Assembly: GCA_020635655.1 (NCBI GenBank)
Contig: JACJZI010000008.1
Span: 1-64,000, forward strand
Source: Flavobacteriales bacterium
GTDB lineage: Bacteria > Bacteroidota > Bacteroidia > Flavobacteriales_F > PHOS-HE28
Length of the DNA stretch: 64,000 bases
Direction of reading: 5' to 3'
Both the position numbers and the translations under genes were made by a program. The notes beneath the pieces were generated by a model. The model worked only from the letters and a program-made list of their open reading frames with translations. It ran no database searches and was not told the origin of the DNA. The first letter of the stretch is position 1. Every line of letters starts with the position of its first letter. This document shows, one piece after another, positions 28,268 through 36,309 of this stretch.

Positions 28268-30925
28268 TCAGGGGATCAGCTCGAAGTGCACGGGATCGGA
28301 GCCGTCGTTCTTGCCCTTCTTTTTTTTCTTCGGTGGATCGGTCTTCGGTGGGGCTGCGGTGCTGTCGGCCTCGTCCCATTCCACCTCGAAGGTGGTGGGC
28401 GGTGGTGCACCTCCGGCGGCAGTGGCGGTCCGGTCGTCCGTCCTTCGACCCAGCCCCAGGTCGTCGCGGAAGATGGACTTCAGTTCCTGTTTCTCCTCCT
28501 TCCACTTGCGCCCGCGGCGTGCGGCCGCCATGGCATTGTCGTTCTCGAATGTGGGATCGTTGGCCGGACCGTACATGTGGAGGAACACGCGGATCCCCGT
28601 TCCGTCGTCCACGATCGGGCCGAACGCATCGGCCATCGGTCCGTTGCGCAGCAGGTCCCCGAGGCGGAAGTTCATGTGGTGGTCCAGCCGGTCGTCGAAG
28701 CCGTGCTTGCCGCTCAGTTCGATGTCCAGCGCACTGCTCTTCACCTCCATCAGGGGGATGATCACCTGCCGGTCGCGGATCTCGATGCGGTCCTCCAGGC
28801 GGTCGAAGTGCACATCGGCCAGCCGGTCGCGAAGGGCCTCGGCATCCACGAAGGGCGCGATCAACTTGTTCTTCTTCACATAGTCGGCCACCTGCATCAG
28901 GGGGCGATGACCTTTCAATTCGCCGTGGTCGATGGCGATATCCACCGTGCTGGTCAGTCCGTCCAGGTCCAGGCGCAGGGTGGGGTCGAGGGGCACGCGC
29001 AGGTCCACCTTCGCATCGGTGGTGCCACGGATGTGCTGGTGCCCGATGAAATCCTGGCCGAAGTCGCGGAACTCGGCGAACAGTGCGCTGATGTCGATCC
29101 CCTTCAGGTCGGCCTGGATGGCCATGGGGAAGCGGTCGGGATCGTGCCCGTCGATGGCCAGGCGCCCGCTCACCGTGCCCTCCGCCGTGCGGAACGTCAC
29201 CGGGTCGGCTGTCAGGCGCTTGTCCTTCAGGTTGAGGTGGCCGCGCACGTCGGTGGTGCGGAAGTCCTCCATCACCAGCTCGTCCGCCTGCGCGTCGATG
29301 TCGAGGGCCAGCAATTTGGGGAAGCTCAGGCGCTGGCCGGGACCATCGTCGCCGTGGGCCGCATCGTCGGCCAGCAATGCGCCAAGGTCGATGCGTGGCG
29401 TGCGCAATTTGGCGGCGATGGTCAGTTTCTGGCCATCGAGCAACAGATAGGGCACCAGGTCGTGCAGCGTGCCGGTGAGCGTCAGATGGCTGCCCTGCAG
29501 ATCGGCGGTCAGGCCGCGCACCTCGGCGTCTCCGCCCTGGACGTGCATCTCGGCGTTCACGCCACTGATCCGGTGACGAAGCCCCTTCATCTTCAGTGCG
29601 GCATCCTTCAGGCCGACGTTCCCGGTGATCGCGAGCGCATGCAGGTCGGAGGCCTTCAGCCCGCTCCACGAACGCACCGCACCGGAGACCTGCAGATCAG
29701 CGACCAGGCGGCCTTCCACCTGTTCCAGGGTATCCACGCGTGCGAAGCGCAGCAGGTCGGCCAGGCCGATGTGGGCGTTCATCCGGGCTTTCACGTGGGG
29801 CTGCTGTGCCCCGCGCAGTTCGAGCTCGCCCTTCAGTTCGCCGCTGCCCGACCGCGCCTGCAGCCCCTTCACGTTCAACTCCGCCAGGCCACCGTCGTTG
29901 TTCAGGGTCAGGTCCAGGTGACCGGCGATGCGGTCGAAGGTGATCCGGCTGTTCCTTTCCTTCATCTTCCCTTCGCGCAGGGCCATCTGCACGAAGAGCT
30001 GCGGGCCGGGTGTGCCGTTGATGGCCCCGCTGTAGCGCGCCACCACATCGGTCTCACCCTTCAATTCGTAGGCGCGGAGGGGATCGGTGACCGCCGGGGG
30101 CAGCAGCTGCATCAGTTCGGCCAGGTCGAGGTCCTTGCCCGCCGCGCGCAGATCGATGAACGGACCGTCCTTCTCCGGGCCCACCTGCAGGGTCGTGGTC
30201 AGCTGCACACCCTGTGATGCCAACGCGCCATCGATGATCCGGAAGACGCCGTCCGCACCACCGAAGGTCATTTTCAGACGCACGTCCGCCTGACGTTCGG
30301 CAAGGATGATGCGCGTCCCCTGGAGCCAGTCCATCAGGTGGGCGTCACCCTCCACGAGCAGTTCGGATCCGCGATCGGCGATGGTGCCGCGCAGGTCGAG
30401 CCGCTGGCTGCGTCCGGTGATCGCGATGGTACGGGCATCGTCGTGGTACCGCACCAGCAGGTGGTCGAAGCTGATGTGGTCCAGGTCGATCCGCCCATCG
30501 TTCGACGTCGTGTCCCTGGTCCAGATCCGCCAGTTCTCGCGGCCCTCGGTGTCCATGCCGGGGTAGGCCCGCACGTGCTCGCCATGGATGCGGTCGATCC
30601 GGTAATTGCCGGTGAAGAGGTCCCAGAGGCTGAACTCCAGGTAGAGGTCGTCCGCATAGGCCAGGGTATCCGCCAGGGTGCTCTCCGGATAGGCCTCCTG
30701 CGCCAGCACGTGCTGCAGGTGGAGCGAGGCATGGGGGAAGCGCCGCAGCAGGGTCAGGTCCACCTCGCCCACGGTCACCGGCGCGGTGAGCCTCCTGTTC
30801 ATCGCACCGATCAGGGCGGCCTTCACGTCGTCCTCGTACAGCGTGCCGATGATGGCCAGCGCGCTGGTGAGGAGGACCAGCACGACCGCGAGGATCGTAA
30901 GCGTTCGGCGCAGCATTTTCGGCAT
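28268..30925 (-). CDS. Large AsmA-like protein
   Basis: The 885-residue protein has one N-terminal anchor (about residues 8-28) and a long repetitive beta-rich body of the AsmA type: LTAPVTVGEVDLTLLRRFP near the start, FLVEGDAHLMD-like strands, and an AsmA C-terminal block with DFRTTDVRGHLNLKDKRL and DVHFDRLEDRIEIRD. AsmA-like proteins span the periplasm and are linked to phospholipid transport to the outer membrane or its assembly. A lysine-rich tail (PPKKKKKGKND) ends it. TACCTTTC at 30935-30942 is a likely -7 element, 9 bases upstream. The kinase gene follows by 42 bases. Confidence 0.88.
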   Translation of the reverse strand: MPKMLRRTLTILAVVLVLLTSALAIIGTLYEDDVKAALIGAMNRRLTAPVTVGEVDLTLLRRFPHASLHLQHVLAQEAYPESTLADTLAYADDLYLEFSLWDLFTGNYRIDRIHGEHVRAYPGMDTEGRENWRIWTRDTTSNDGRIDLDHISFDHLLVRYHDDARTIAITGRSQRLDLRGTIADRGSELLVEGDAHLMDWLQGTRIILAERQADVRLKMTFGGADGVFRIIDGALASQGVQLTTTLQVGPEKDGPFIDLRAAGKDLDLAELMQLLPPAVTDPLRAYELKGETDVVARYSGAINGTPGPQLFVQMALREGKMKERNSRITFDRIAGHLDLTLNNDGGLAELNVKGLQARSGSGELKGELELRGAQQPHVKARMNAHIGLADLLRFARVDTLEQVEGRLVADLQVSGAVRSWSGLKASDLHALAITGNVGLKDAALKMKGLRHRISGVNAEMHVQGGDAEVRGLTADLQGSHLTLTGTLHDLVPYLLLDGQKLTIAAKLRTPRIDLGALLADDAAHGDDGPGQRLSFPKLLALDIDAQADELVMEDFRTTDVRGHLNLKDKRLTADPVTFRTAEGTVSGRLAIDGHDPDRFPMAIQADLKGIDISALFAEFRDFGQDFIGHQHIRGTTDAKVDLRVPLDPTLRLDLDGLTSTVDIAIDHGELKGHRPLMQVADYVKKNKLIAPFVDAEALRDRLADVHFDRLEDRIEIRDRQVIIPLMEVKSSALDIELSGKHGFDDRLDHHMNFRLGDLLRNGPMADAFGPIVDDGTGIRVFLHMYGPANDPTFENDNAMAAARRGRKWKEEKQELKSIFRDDLGLGRRTDDRTATAAGGAPPPTTFEVEWDEADSTAAPPKTDPPKKKKKGKNDGSDPVHFELIP

Positions 30926-31041
30926 GGCGGCGGCGAAAGGTACCGGGGTGCCCAGGCGGCCCGACGCGCCCGAAGGACCGGTCTTCCACAGGGGATCGTT
31001 ACATGGGATAACGCGCGCGGGCGAGGCGTGGTGTGTGAGGC

Positions 31042-31430
31042 TTCACCCCCAAGACGCCAAAGGGTTCTCACACGGAGGCGCGGAGACACGGAGGATCCAT
31101 CCGTGTGCATCGGTGTTCATCCGTGGTTGGTGTTTCACCGCTAAGACGCCAAGGGCGCAAAGGGCAACACCAGGTCGCACACGGAGGCGCAGCGGCACGG
31201 AGAGGGCCTCGGTGTGCATCGGTGTCCATCCGTGGTTGGTGTTTCACCGCCAAGACGCCAAGGGCGCAAAGGGGATCGCACACGGAGGCGCAGCGGCACG
31301 GAGAGGGCATCGGTGTTCATCCGTGGTTGGTGTTTCACCGCCAAGACGCCAGGGGGTCACGCCGATACACGGAGCTTTCTGCTCCTTCTGCGTCCTCTGC
31401 GGAAGAGTGACCCCGCGGCAGCAGACCTGT
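31042..31430. repeat. Tandem copies of dispersed repeat R1
   Basis: Three to four head-to-tail copies begin at about 31042, 31134, 31244 and 31334 (units of 92, 110 and 90 bases). Each has, in order, TTCACCGCCAAGACGCC, GGGCGCAAAGG, CACACGGAGGCGCAGCGGC, GGTGTNCATCCGTGG and TTGGTG. Copies also lie at 18982 and 35712. Open frames across it (HRCSSVVGVSPPRRQG-like) are repeat translations, not genes. With it, the whole 30926-31434 interval is accounted for; nothing else is seen there. Confidence 0.85.
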
Positions 31431-31434
31431 AGCC

Positions 31435-31467
31435 TTGGGATCCGCATCCCACGTCGGGTTACCTTTG
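31435..31467 (+). promoter_or_regulatory. Promoter of tRNA-Arg
   Basis: TTG at 31435-31437 and an exact TACCTTTG at 31460-31467, spaced by 22 bases, match the Bacteroidota consensus. The tRNA begins 27 bases after the -7 element. Confidence 0.72.
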
Positions 31468-31494
31468 CCGCCGCCCGCGCCGGACGTGGGCCCC

Positions 31495-31569
31495 GGCCCC
31501 ATAGTTCAAGGGATAGAATAGGAGTTTCCTAAACTCTAGATCCAGGTTCGAGTCCTGGTGGGGCTACCA
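31495..31569 (+). tRNA. tRNA-Arg (anticodon CCT)
   Basis: A complete cloverleaf can be drawn: acceptor GGCCCCA/TGGGGCT with a G-T first pair, D arm GTTC/GAAT, anticodon stem GGAGT/ACTCT with loop TTCCTAA (anticodon CCT, reading AGG), T arm CCAGG-TTCGAGT-CCTGG, discriminator A at 31566 and an encoded CCA at 31567-31569. The last A of CCA is also the first base of the ATG of the next gene. Confidence 0.95.
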
Positions 31570-32138
31570 TGGTACAAGGAACGAACACCGATCCGCAGGT
31601 ACACGACCTCCGTCGTCTGTTCACGTACTACAAGGAACTGGGCGAAAAGGCCATTGCCCAGGTCACCGATACCGACCTCGACCGCATCCCGCACCCGGAC
31701 GGCAACAGCATCGCCATCCTGGTGAAGCACATCGCCGGCAACCTGCGCTCGCGGTTCACCGACTTCCTCACCAGCGACGGGGAGAAGCCCTGGCGCCAGC
31801 GTGACGCGGAGTTCGAGGGGACGTATGCTTCACGGGAGGACCTGCGCAAGGACTGGGACTCGGGTTGGAGCGTGCTGTTCGACACCCTGGCCGGTCTACA
31901 TGACGCCGACCTCGAACGCGTCGTGTACATCCGCAACGAGGGCCACACCGCCCGTGAGGCCCTGCAACGGCAGGTGGCGCACCACGCCTATCACGTCGGG
32001 CAGATCGTGCTGCTTGCCCGGATGTGCGTGGGAAAGGAGTGGAGGTCGCTCTCCATCCCGCGCGGCGGCTCGCAGGCCTTCAACCAGGGCAAGTTCGACC
32101 AGGAGAAAGGCAAGCGGCATTTCACGGAAGGGAAGTAG
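31569..32138 (+). CDS. DUF1572 (DinB-like) family protein
   Basis: The 189-residue protein is a four-helix DinB-like fold of the DUF1572 group: LRRLFTYYKELGEKAIAQV, GNSIAILVKHIAGNLRSRF with the metal-site histidine, REALQRQVAHHAYHVGQIV with further histidines, and an SLSIPRGGSQAFN end. The family may bind divalent metal and transfer thiol groups; the substrate is unknown. The only plausible start is the ATG at 31569, whose A is the terminal A of the tRNA CCA. Expression is therefore likely from the tRNA transcript, with tRNA 3' processing deciding the mRNA 5' end. Confidence 0.88.
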   Translation: MVQGTNTDPQVHDLRRLFTYYKELGEKAIAQVTDTDLDRIPHPDGNSIAILVKHIAGNLRSRFTDFLTSDGEKPWRQRDAEFEGTYASREDLRKDWDSGWSVLFDTLAGLHDADLERVVYIRNEGHTAREALQRQVAHHAYHVGQIVLLARMCVGKEWRSLSIPRGGSQAFNQGKFDQEKGKRHFTEGK

Positions 32139-32270
32139 CGGGCTTCGCCGCGATGCCGGATCACCTCCGGCATGACAACGCGATGGTCTTCACGGATCGT
32201 GATGCGCCGTGTCGATCCCATTCCATCAGGCTGTTCCATCAGCCTTGCGCCGGTGTCGCGCGAATGCCCT
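32114..32270. repeat. Dispersed repeat R2, copy 1
   Basis: This copy begins in the last codons of the DUF1572 gene and ends at the stop of the minus-strand T9SS gene. The left part holds GGGCTTCGCCGCG, a perfect 8-base stem ATGCCGGA-TCACC-TCCGGCAT and GACAACGCGATGG; the right end is GCCGGTGTCGCGCGAATGCC. Copy 2 is at 34930-35082 in direct orientation; the middles differ. Confidence 0.75.
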
Positions 32271-33933
32271 AGTGTCGGACCCACTTGGCCGCCCAATGCC
32301 CCATGTGGCCATCGGTCACGTCGATGATCCGCATCCCGGCCGCCATGCTGGACATGTCCAGCACGTATCGGGATGTCCCAGGCGCGATCGTCCCCATCCG
32401 GAGCGTCCTTCCCAACAGGTCGAGCAGCCTTATTTCCAACGTTGTGTGGATCGGCTCCCGGAATACGAGCATTGGTCCACAGCCATCTGGGTCGCTCACC
32501 AGGAGGAATGGCATCGACGTGACCTCCGGCACGGCGAGTGCGATGTGCGCGGTATCGCAGGCCAGGTTGTCGCTGGGGTCCCGGTCGTACTGGTCGTTGG
32601 GGCTCAGCGCCGCGACGCAGAGCAGTTGTACCGTATCGACCGACTGCCACGGGGCATAGTTCAGCCAGATGTCGGACAGGGTCACGCTGGTCCACGCGCC
32701 GGGGGCCAGATTGAGACCCTGCAGATGGGCCGTCGTGCCCACGGTGCTGCATGGTCCACCATTGATCAGCCAATGGCTCACCACCACCTTGTCGACCGGG
32801 CCGCTGCCTTCGTTCGTCACGCGCACGGTGACCGTGGCCCGTGGGAAGACCACGCCGTTCGTTAGCTGATACCAGGTACTGTCGATGTTTTCGATCGCGA
32901 TCGACATGTCCGCATCCACGGATGCCACGCTGCCGTCCGCCAGAATGGTGCGGATCAGACCGGCCGGTCGCTGGGCCGTAGTGGCGCTGCCCACCATGGC
33001 GATCGTGTCCCCCTTCACCGCAAAGCCAAGGAAGGTCTGGCCATCGAAAACGTTGTCGGGGTCCATGTCCACTGTGTGCAGGACGGTCAGGTCCGTGTCC
33101 AGCTCCACGGCGAGCGCATTGCCCATCACCCACAAGGTGCTGTCCCCCCGGGCGAAGGCGCCATGGTCGAACGGTGCACCCAACATCAAGGTGTTCTGGT
33201 CCTGCAGTGCCGCATCCAGGACATGCAACATGCCCGATCCTTCAAGCGCCAGCCGGTGGCCGTTCCAGTTCGTCACGTCCTGGAGCGTGGGCCAGGCGGC
33301 CCCGTTCGTGGCCAGCAGGGTGCCTTGCAGGGTGCGGCGTTCGACACGCCCGCCGGACCGCACCGCGAACAAGGCGCTGTCCCCGTCCCACCGCATCCAC
33401 ATGAGCGTGGGCAGCCCGAGGCTGTCAAGCTCCAAGGTGGTAAGGCTGTCGCCTTGCTGGTCCGTGATCATCGCCCTCTCATAGGTCGAAATGAGGATCC
33501 GTCCATCAGGTGCCTGGTCCAGATGGCCCGCGTAGTTCAGCCAAAGGTCCTTTACCCAGATGATGTTGCCCTGCGCATCGATACGCATGAGCGAACTGGT
33601 GGGCATGAGCACGTCACAGCCGTCATGCGGCCCCACGACCAGCACGCTCGCTCCGGATGTAGGGACCATCTCCATGGGGATCATGGGATAGGTGCCGCTG
33701 ACCAGGGGTGTTTCCCATGCGATCGATCCGTCCGGGTGGAAACCGAGTGCGAAGCGGTAGACCCCGATCCCGCTTTCCGATCCGGCCCCACCGCAGACCA
33801 CCCAGGTGCCGCCGGCCCGCGCACAGTCGGTGTACCAGGTCTCATGGGTGCGCTGGTCGGCGAACTCGAAGGGCGATTGCGCGGAAGCAAGGGAACCGAA
33901 GATCGCCAGGATGTATAGGGCCGCGTACCGCAT
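32269..33933 (-). CDS. T9SS type A cargo, WD/beta-propeller-like secreted protein
   Basis: The 554-residue product has a signal peptide (MRYAALYILAIFGSLASAQ). Its first 350 residues are repeated strands with phrases such as GFHPDGSIAWE, RIDAQGNIIWVKD and APDGRILISTY, as in Bacteroidota beta-propeller or delta-60-repeat proteins. A CARDB-like module follows (ATVTVRVTNEGSGPVDKVVV). The C-terminus (LEIRLLDLLGRTLRMGTI ... GMRIIDVTDG) is a type A T9SS sorting domain. Start ATG 33933 gives the signal peptide; TACCTTCC at 33939-33946 is a weak -7 candidate. Its stop lies in repeat R2 copy 1. Confidence 0.85.
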   Translation of the reverse strand: MRYAALYILAIFGSLASAQSPFEFADQRTHETWYTDCARAGGTWVVCGGAGSESGIGVYRFALGFHPDGSIAWETPLVSGTYPMIPMEMVPTSGASVLVVGPHDGCDVLMPTSSLMRIDAQGNIIWVKDLWLNYAGHLDQAPDGRILISTYERAMITDQQGDSLTTLELDSLGLPTLMWMRWDGDSALFAVRSGGRVERRTLQGTLLATNGAAWPTLQDVTNWNGHRLALEGSGMLHVLDAALQDQNTLMLGAPFDHGAFARGDSTLWVMGNALAVELDTDLTVLHTVDMDPDNVFDGQTFLGFAVKGDTIAMVGSATTAQRPAGLIRTILADGSVASVDADMSIAIENIDSTWYQLTNGVVFPRATVTVRVTNEGSGPVDKVVVSHWLINGGPCSTVGTTAHLQGLNLAPGAWTSVTLSDIWLNYAPWQSVDTVQLLCVAALSPNDQYDRDPSDNLACDTAHIALAVPEVTSMPFLLVSDPDGCGPMLVFREPIHTTLEIRLLDLLGRTLRMGTIAPGTSRYVLDMSSMAAGMRIIDVTDGHMGHWAAKWVRH

Positions 33934-34016
33934 CGGGTGGAAGGTATGTTCCCTGGACGTGCCAGGACCGGGAAACGCTGTTCCCCTGCGCGCCGTCCCC
34001 CGCGTACCTTCGTCAC

Positions 34017-34319
34017 ATGGCCGATAAGCTCCGCCCGAACTTCCCGCGCCGGCTGTTCTGGGACGTCGACCCGGACACGTTGGACATCGACGCCCACGCC
34101 GCGTGGGTGATCGTGCGCGTGTTCGAACGCGGCGACGTGGAGGACATCCGCATGTGCCGGCGCTACTACGGCGATGAACGGGTGCGGGAGGCGTTGCTGA
34201 ACACCCGGTTCCTCTCGATCGGCACACACCACCTGGCCAGCGCCATCTACCAAAGGCCCTTGGAAGCATTCCGATGCTACATCACGAGGCGGTCGAACCA
34301 GGCGTACTTGCCCTATTGA
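34017..34319 (+). CDS. DUF6922-like antitoxin partner of AbiEii
   Basis: The 100-residue protein has the pattern PNFPRRLFWDVDPDTLDID ... VIVRVFERGDVEDIRMCRRYYG, which matches the small DUF6922-type proteins that precede AbiEii nucleotidyltransferase genes in Bacteroidota. It is presumed to be the antitoxin or regulator. The downstream toxin-like gene overlaps it by 46 bases. TACCTTCG at 34005-34012 ends 4 bases before the ATG. Confidence 0.8.
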   Translation: MADKLRPNFPRRLFWDVDPDTLDIDAHAAWVIVRVFERGDVEDIRMCRRYYGDERVREALLNTRFLSIGTHHLASAIYQRPLEAFRCYITRRSNQAYLPY

Positions 34320-34903
34320 AGGAACTGATGGGCCTCGACGCCCTGAAGTCTTTCTCCCTGGTCGGGGGAACGGCCCTCGCGCTTCGGCACGGACACCGTC
34401 GCTCCATCGGTCTGGACCTGTTCACGGAATTTCCATTTGACAAGGATGCCGTGCTCGGTGCGCTGGTGGATGCGTTCGGCGAGGACTTCTCCTATCGCGG
34501 GGACCAGCAGTCCAAATGGGCGATCTTCGGCTATGTGGGCGGTACCAAGGTCGATCTGGTGCACTACCCGCACGCCCGGCTGGACGAGGTCGTGGCGGAG
34601 GAGGGGATCCGGTCCTATTCCGATGACGACATCGGTCCGATGAAGGTGGAGGCGATCCTGCACCGCGCGGCCAAAAAGGATTTTTGGGACATCGATGCGC
34701 TCCTTCAGGCCTACGGCCTCGAACACCTGATCGACCGGCATCGCAGCAAGTATCCCCGCAACACCATCGCCATCAGCATCCCGCGGGCCATCACCTATTT
34801 CGTGGATGCCGAGAATGGCGTGGACCCGGTCAGCCTGAAGGGCCAGACCTGGGAAGGTGTGAAGCGTTCGATCGCGACGGTGGTGGACAACTACCTGCGC
34901 TAG
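34274..34903 (+). CDS. AbiEii/AbiGii-type nucleotidyltransferase with altered active site
   Basis: The 209-residue protein is an AbiEii-like member of the MNT nucleotidyltransferase superfamily; AbiE toxins act by transferring nucleotides to RNA. The GGT motif (31-33) and the third acidic strand KVDLV (D94) are present. The DxD motif, normally SxDxDLF, reads SIGLDLF, so the first aspartate is replaced by G46 while D48 remains. Loss of one metal ligand suggests reduced or changed activity. It overlaps the DUF6922-like gene by 46 bases, and the pair plus the neighbouring T9SS gene are bracketed by direct copies of repeat R2. Confidence 0.86.
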   Translation: MLHHEAVEPGVLALLKELMGLDALKSFSLVGGTALALRHGHRRSIGLDLFTEFPFDKDAVLGALVDAFGEDFSYRGDQQSKWAIFGYVGGTKVDLVHYPHARLDEVVAEEGIRSYSDDDIGPMKVEAILHRAAKKDFWDIDALLQAYGLEHLIDRHRSKYPRNTIAISIPRAITYFVDAENGVDPVSLKGQTWEGVKRSIATVVDNYLR

Positions 34904-34929
34904 TGTGGTGCGTTGCCGGGAGGACGGAC

Positions 34930-35082
34930 GGCATTCACGAAGGAAAGCAGTGGGCTTCGCCGCGATGCCGGATCACATCCGGCATGACAACGCAATGGCA
35001 TGCACGCATGGTGAAGCTGTATATCGTTCCCAGTCCCTTCCCGCTGTCACACCGGCCTCGAGCCGGTGTCGCGCGAATGCCC
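34930..35082. repeat. Dispersed repeat R2, copy 2
   Basis: It has the same ends as copy 1: GGGCTTCGCCGCG, the hairpin ATGCCGGA-TCACA-TCCGGCAT, GACAACGCAATGG, and on the right GCCGGTGTCGCGCGAATGCCC. It fills the gap between the AbiEii-like gene and the DUF3109 gene and is in the same orientation as copy 1. Confidence 0.75.
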
Positions 35083-35110
35083 GCCATCACTTTGCCGACC
35101 TTTGCCCTCG

Positions 35111-35704
35111 ATGATCCAGCACCGCGACACCCTCCTGAGCGAAGACCTCTTCGAGAAGCGCTTCGTGTGCGACCTCGACGCGTGCCAGGGTGCGTGCTGT
35201 GAGCAGGGCGACAGCGGGGCACCGCTCGAACCGGAGGAGGCGAAGCTGATCAGGAAGCACTACGCCAAGCTCAAACCCTATATGACCGAGCGCGGCAAAG
35301 AGGCCGTGGCGCAGCAGGGCACCAGCGTGGTGGACATGGACGAGGAGCTGGTGACACCGCTCGTGCAGGAATATGCGGAGTGTGCGTTCGCGAAGAAGGA
35401 CGAACGCGGCATCTGGCAGTGTGGCATCGAACGCGCCTACCGCGACGGCAAGATCCCCTTCAACAAACCGATCAGCTGCCACCTCTACCCGATCCGCGTC
35501 AAGCAGCTCAAGCACCACGAGGCGCTGAACTACGACCAGTGGCCGATCTGCAAGCCGGCCTGTTCCTGCGGCGCGAAGCTGGACGTGCCGGTGTTCCGTT
35601 TCCTGAAGGATGCCTTGGTGCGTAAGTACGGGCAGGACTGGTACGACGAGCTGGGTGAGTTGTACGAAGCCTGGAAGAAGCGGCCGAAGAAGATGGTGCG
35701 GTAG
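35111..35704 (+). CDS. DUF3109 family protein (cysteine-rich)
   Basis: The 197-residue protein carries the DUF3109 cysteines: CDLDACQGACCEQGDSGAPL near residue 17-36, CAFA and CGIERAY in the middle, ISCHLYPIR and CKPACSCG later. The pattern is like the YkgJ-type zinc or iron-sulfur binding proteins. Function unknown; common in Bacteroidota. Start ATG 35111 fits the family N-terminus (MIQHRDTLLSEDLFEKRFVC); GACCTTTG at 35097-35104 is a possible -7 element 6 bases upstream. Confidence 0.92.
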   Translation: MIQHRDTLLSEDLFEKRFVCDLDACQGACCEQGDSGAPLEPEEAKLIRKHYAKLKPYMTERGKEAVAQQGTSVVDMDEELVTPLVQEYAECAFAKKDERGIWQCGIERAYRDGKIPFNKPISCHLYPIRVKQLKHHEALNYDQWPICKPACSCGAKLDVPVFRFLKDALVRKYGQDWYDELGELYEAWKKRPKKMVR

Positions 35705-35711
35705 GAGGACG

Positions 35712-35830
35712 GGGGCACGGAGGACATATCGGTGTTCATCCGTGGTTGGTCTATCACCGTCAAGACGCCAAGCGCGCAAAGAGGGGTTGCACAGGGAGGC
35801 AGTGAGCTTTGTGCGCCTCTGTGGAAGCGT
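35712..35830. repeat. Dispersed repeat R1, single copy
   Basis: The words CACGGAGGACAT, GGTGTTCATCCGTGGTTGG, CACCGTCAAGACGCC and GCGCGCAAAGAGG appear in the order of one R1 unit (compare 31042-31430). The rest of the gap up to the nrdB promoter (35831-36149) shows no gene or clear structure beyond a small CACGC-GAAT-GCGTG hairpin. Confidence 0.7.
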
Positions 35831-36149
35831 GCATTCATCGCCCGGCATTCGTGTGTATGCACATCCCGCTGGAGGTGAACGCACCGTTACGCGGGCGTTA
35901 CGCACCACCCGGTCCGAGGATCGTTTACGCACGCACGCGAATGCGTGAAGCCGACGTTAGGAAAGTGTTGCCCCACGGGCGTTCGCGGAAGGGGCCGACC
36001 CGCTATCTCCCTACGGCCGCGCGGTCTGCAGCCTGTTGAACGATCGTGGGTAAGTCACGCTTGCACATGTCGCGGGGGGATCCCGACCCCATCAATGCTA
36101 GCTCACGAACGCGTGTTAAAAACTTCGAGAACATTGCCCCTGATCGGTC

Positions 36150-36180
36150 TTGATGAAGGGGTACCTGTCGTACACCTTTG
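36150..36180 (+). promoter_or_regulatory. Candidate promoter of nrdBA
   Basis: TTG (36150-36152) and CACCTTTG (36173-36180) lie 20 bases apart; the -7 element differs from TAnnTTTG only in its first base. It would give a leader of about 120 bases, long for this genome, containing the hairpin at 36247-36262. Confidence 0.5.
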
Positions 36181-36246
36181 TAAGCCCGGGGACGAGCCTC
36201 CTCGATCGTCGCCGGGAACCTTTCACAAGACTCAGCACCGCGAATT

Positions 36247-36262
36247 GGGGTGTCACCACCCC
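36247..36262 (+). promoter_or_regulatory. Leader hairpin upstream of nrdB
   Basis: GGGGTG (36247-36252) and CACCCC (36257-36262) form a 6-base stem with loop TCAC, 47 bases before the nrdB ATG. A regulatory role is possible but unproven; no known riboswitch or NrdR box is recognised. Confidence 0.3.
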
Positions 36263-36309
36263 CTAGATGACCTGTCCCCAAAAGGACCGAAAAAGCAAGA
36301 AGGAACACG

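Noticed and set aside
26799..29669. 956-codon minus-strand frame across the histidine kinase and AsmA-like genes
   Set aside because: It runs through two well-supported genes in another frame and is arginine/glycine/proline-rich, as expected of a shadow frame.
31068..31532. Short proteins with HRCSSVVGVSPPRRQG-like sequence
   Set aside because: They are translations of the tandem R1 repeat in several frames; such products are a known annotation artefact.
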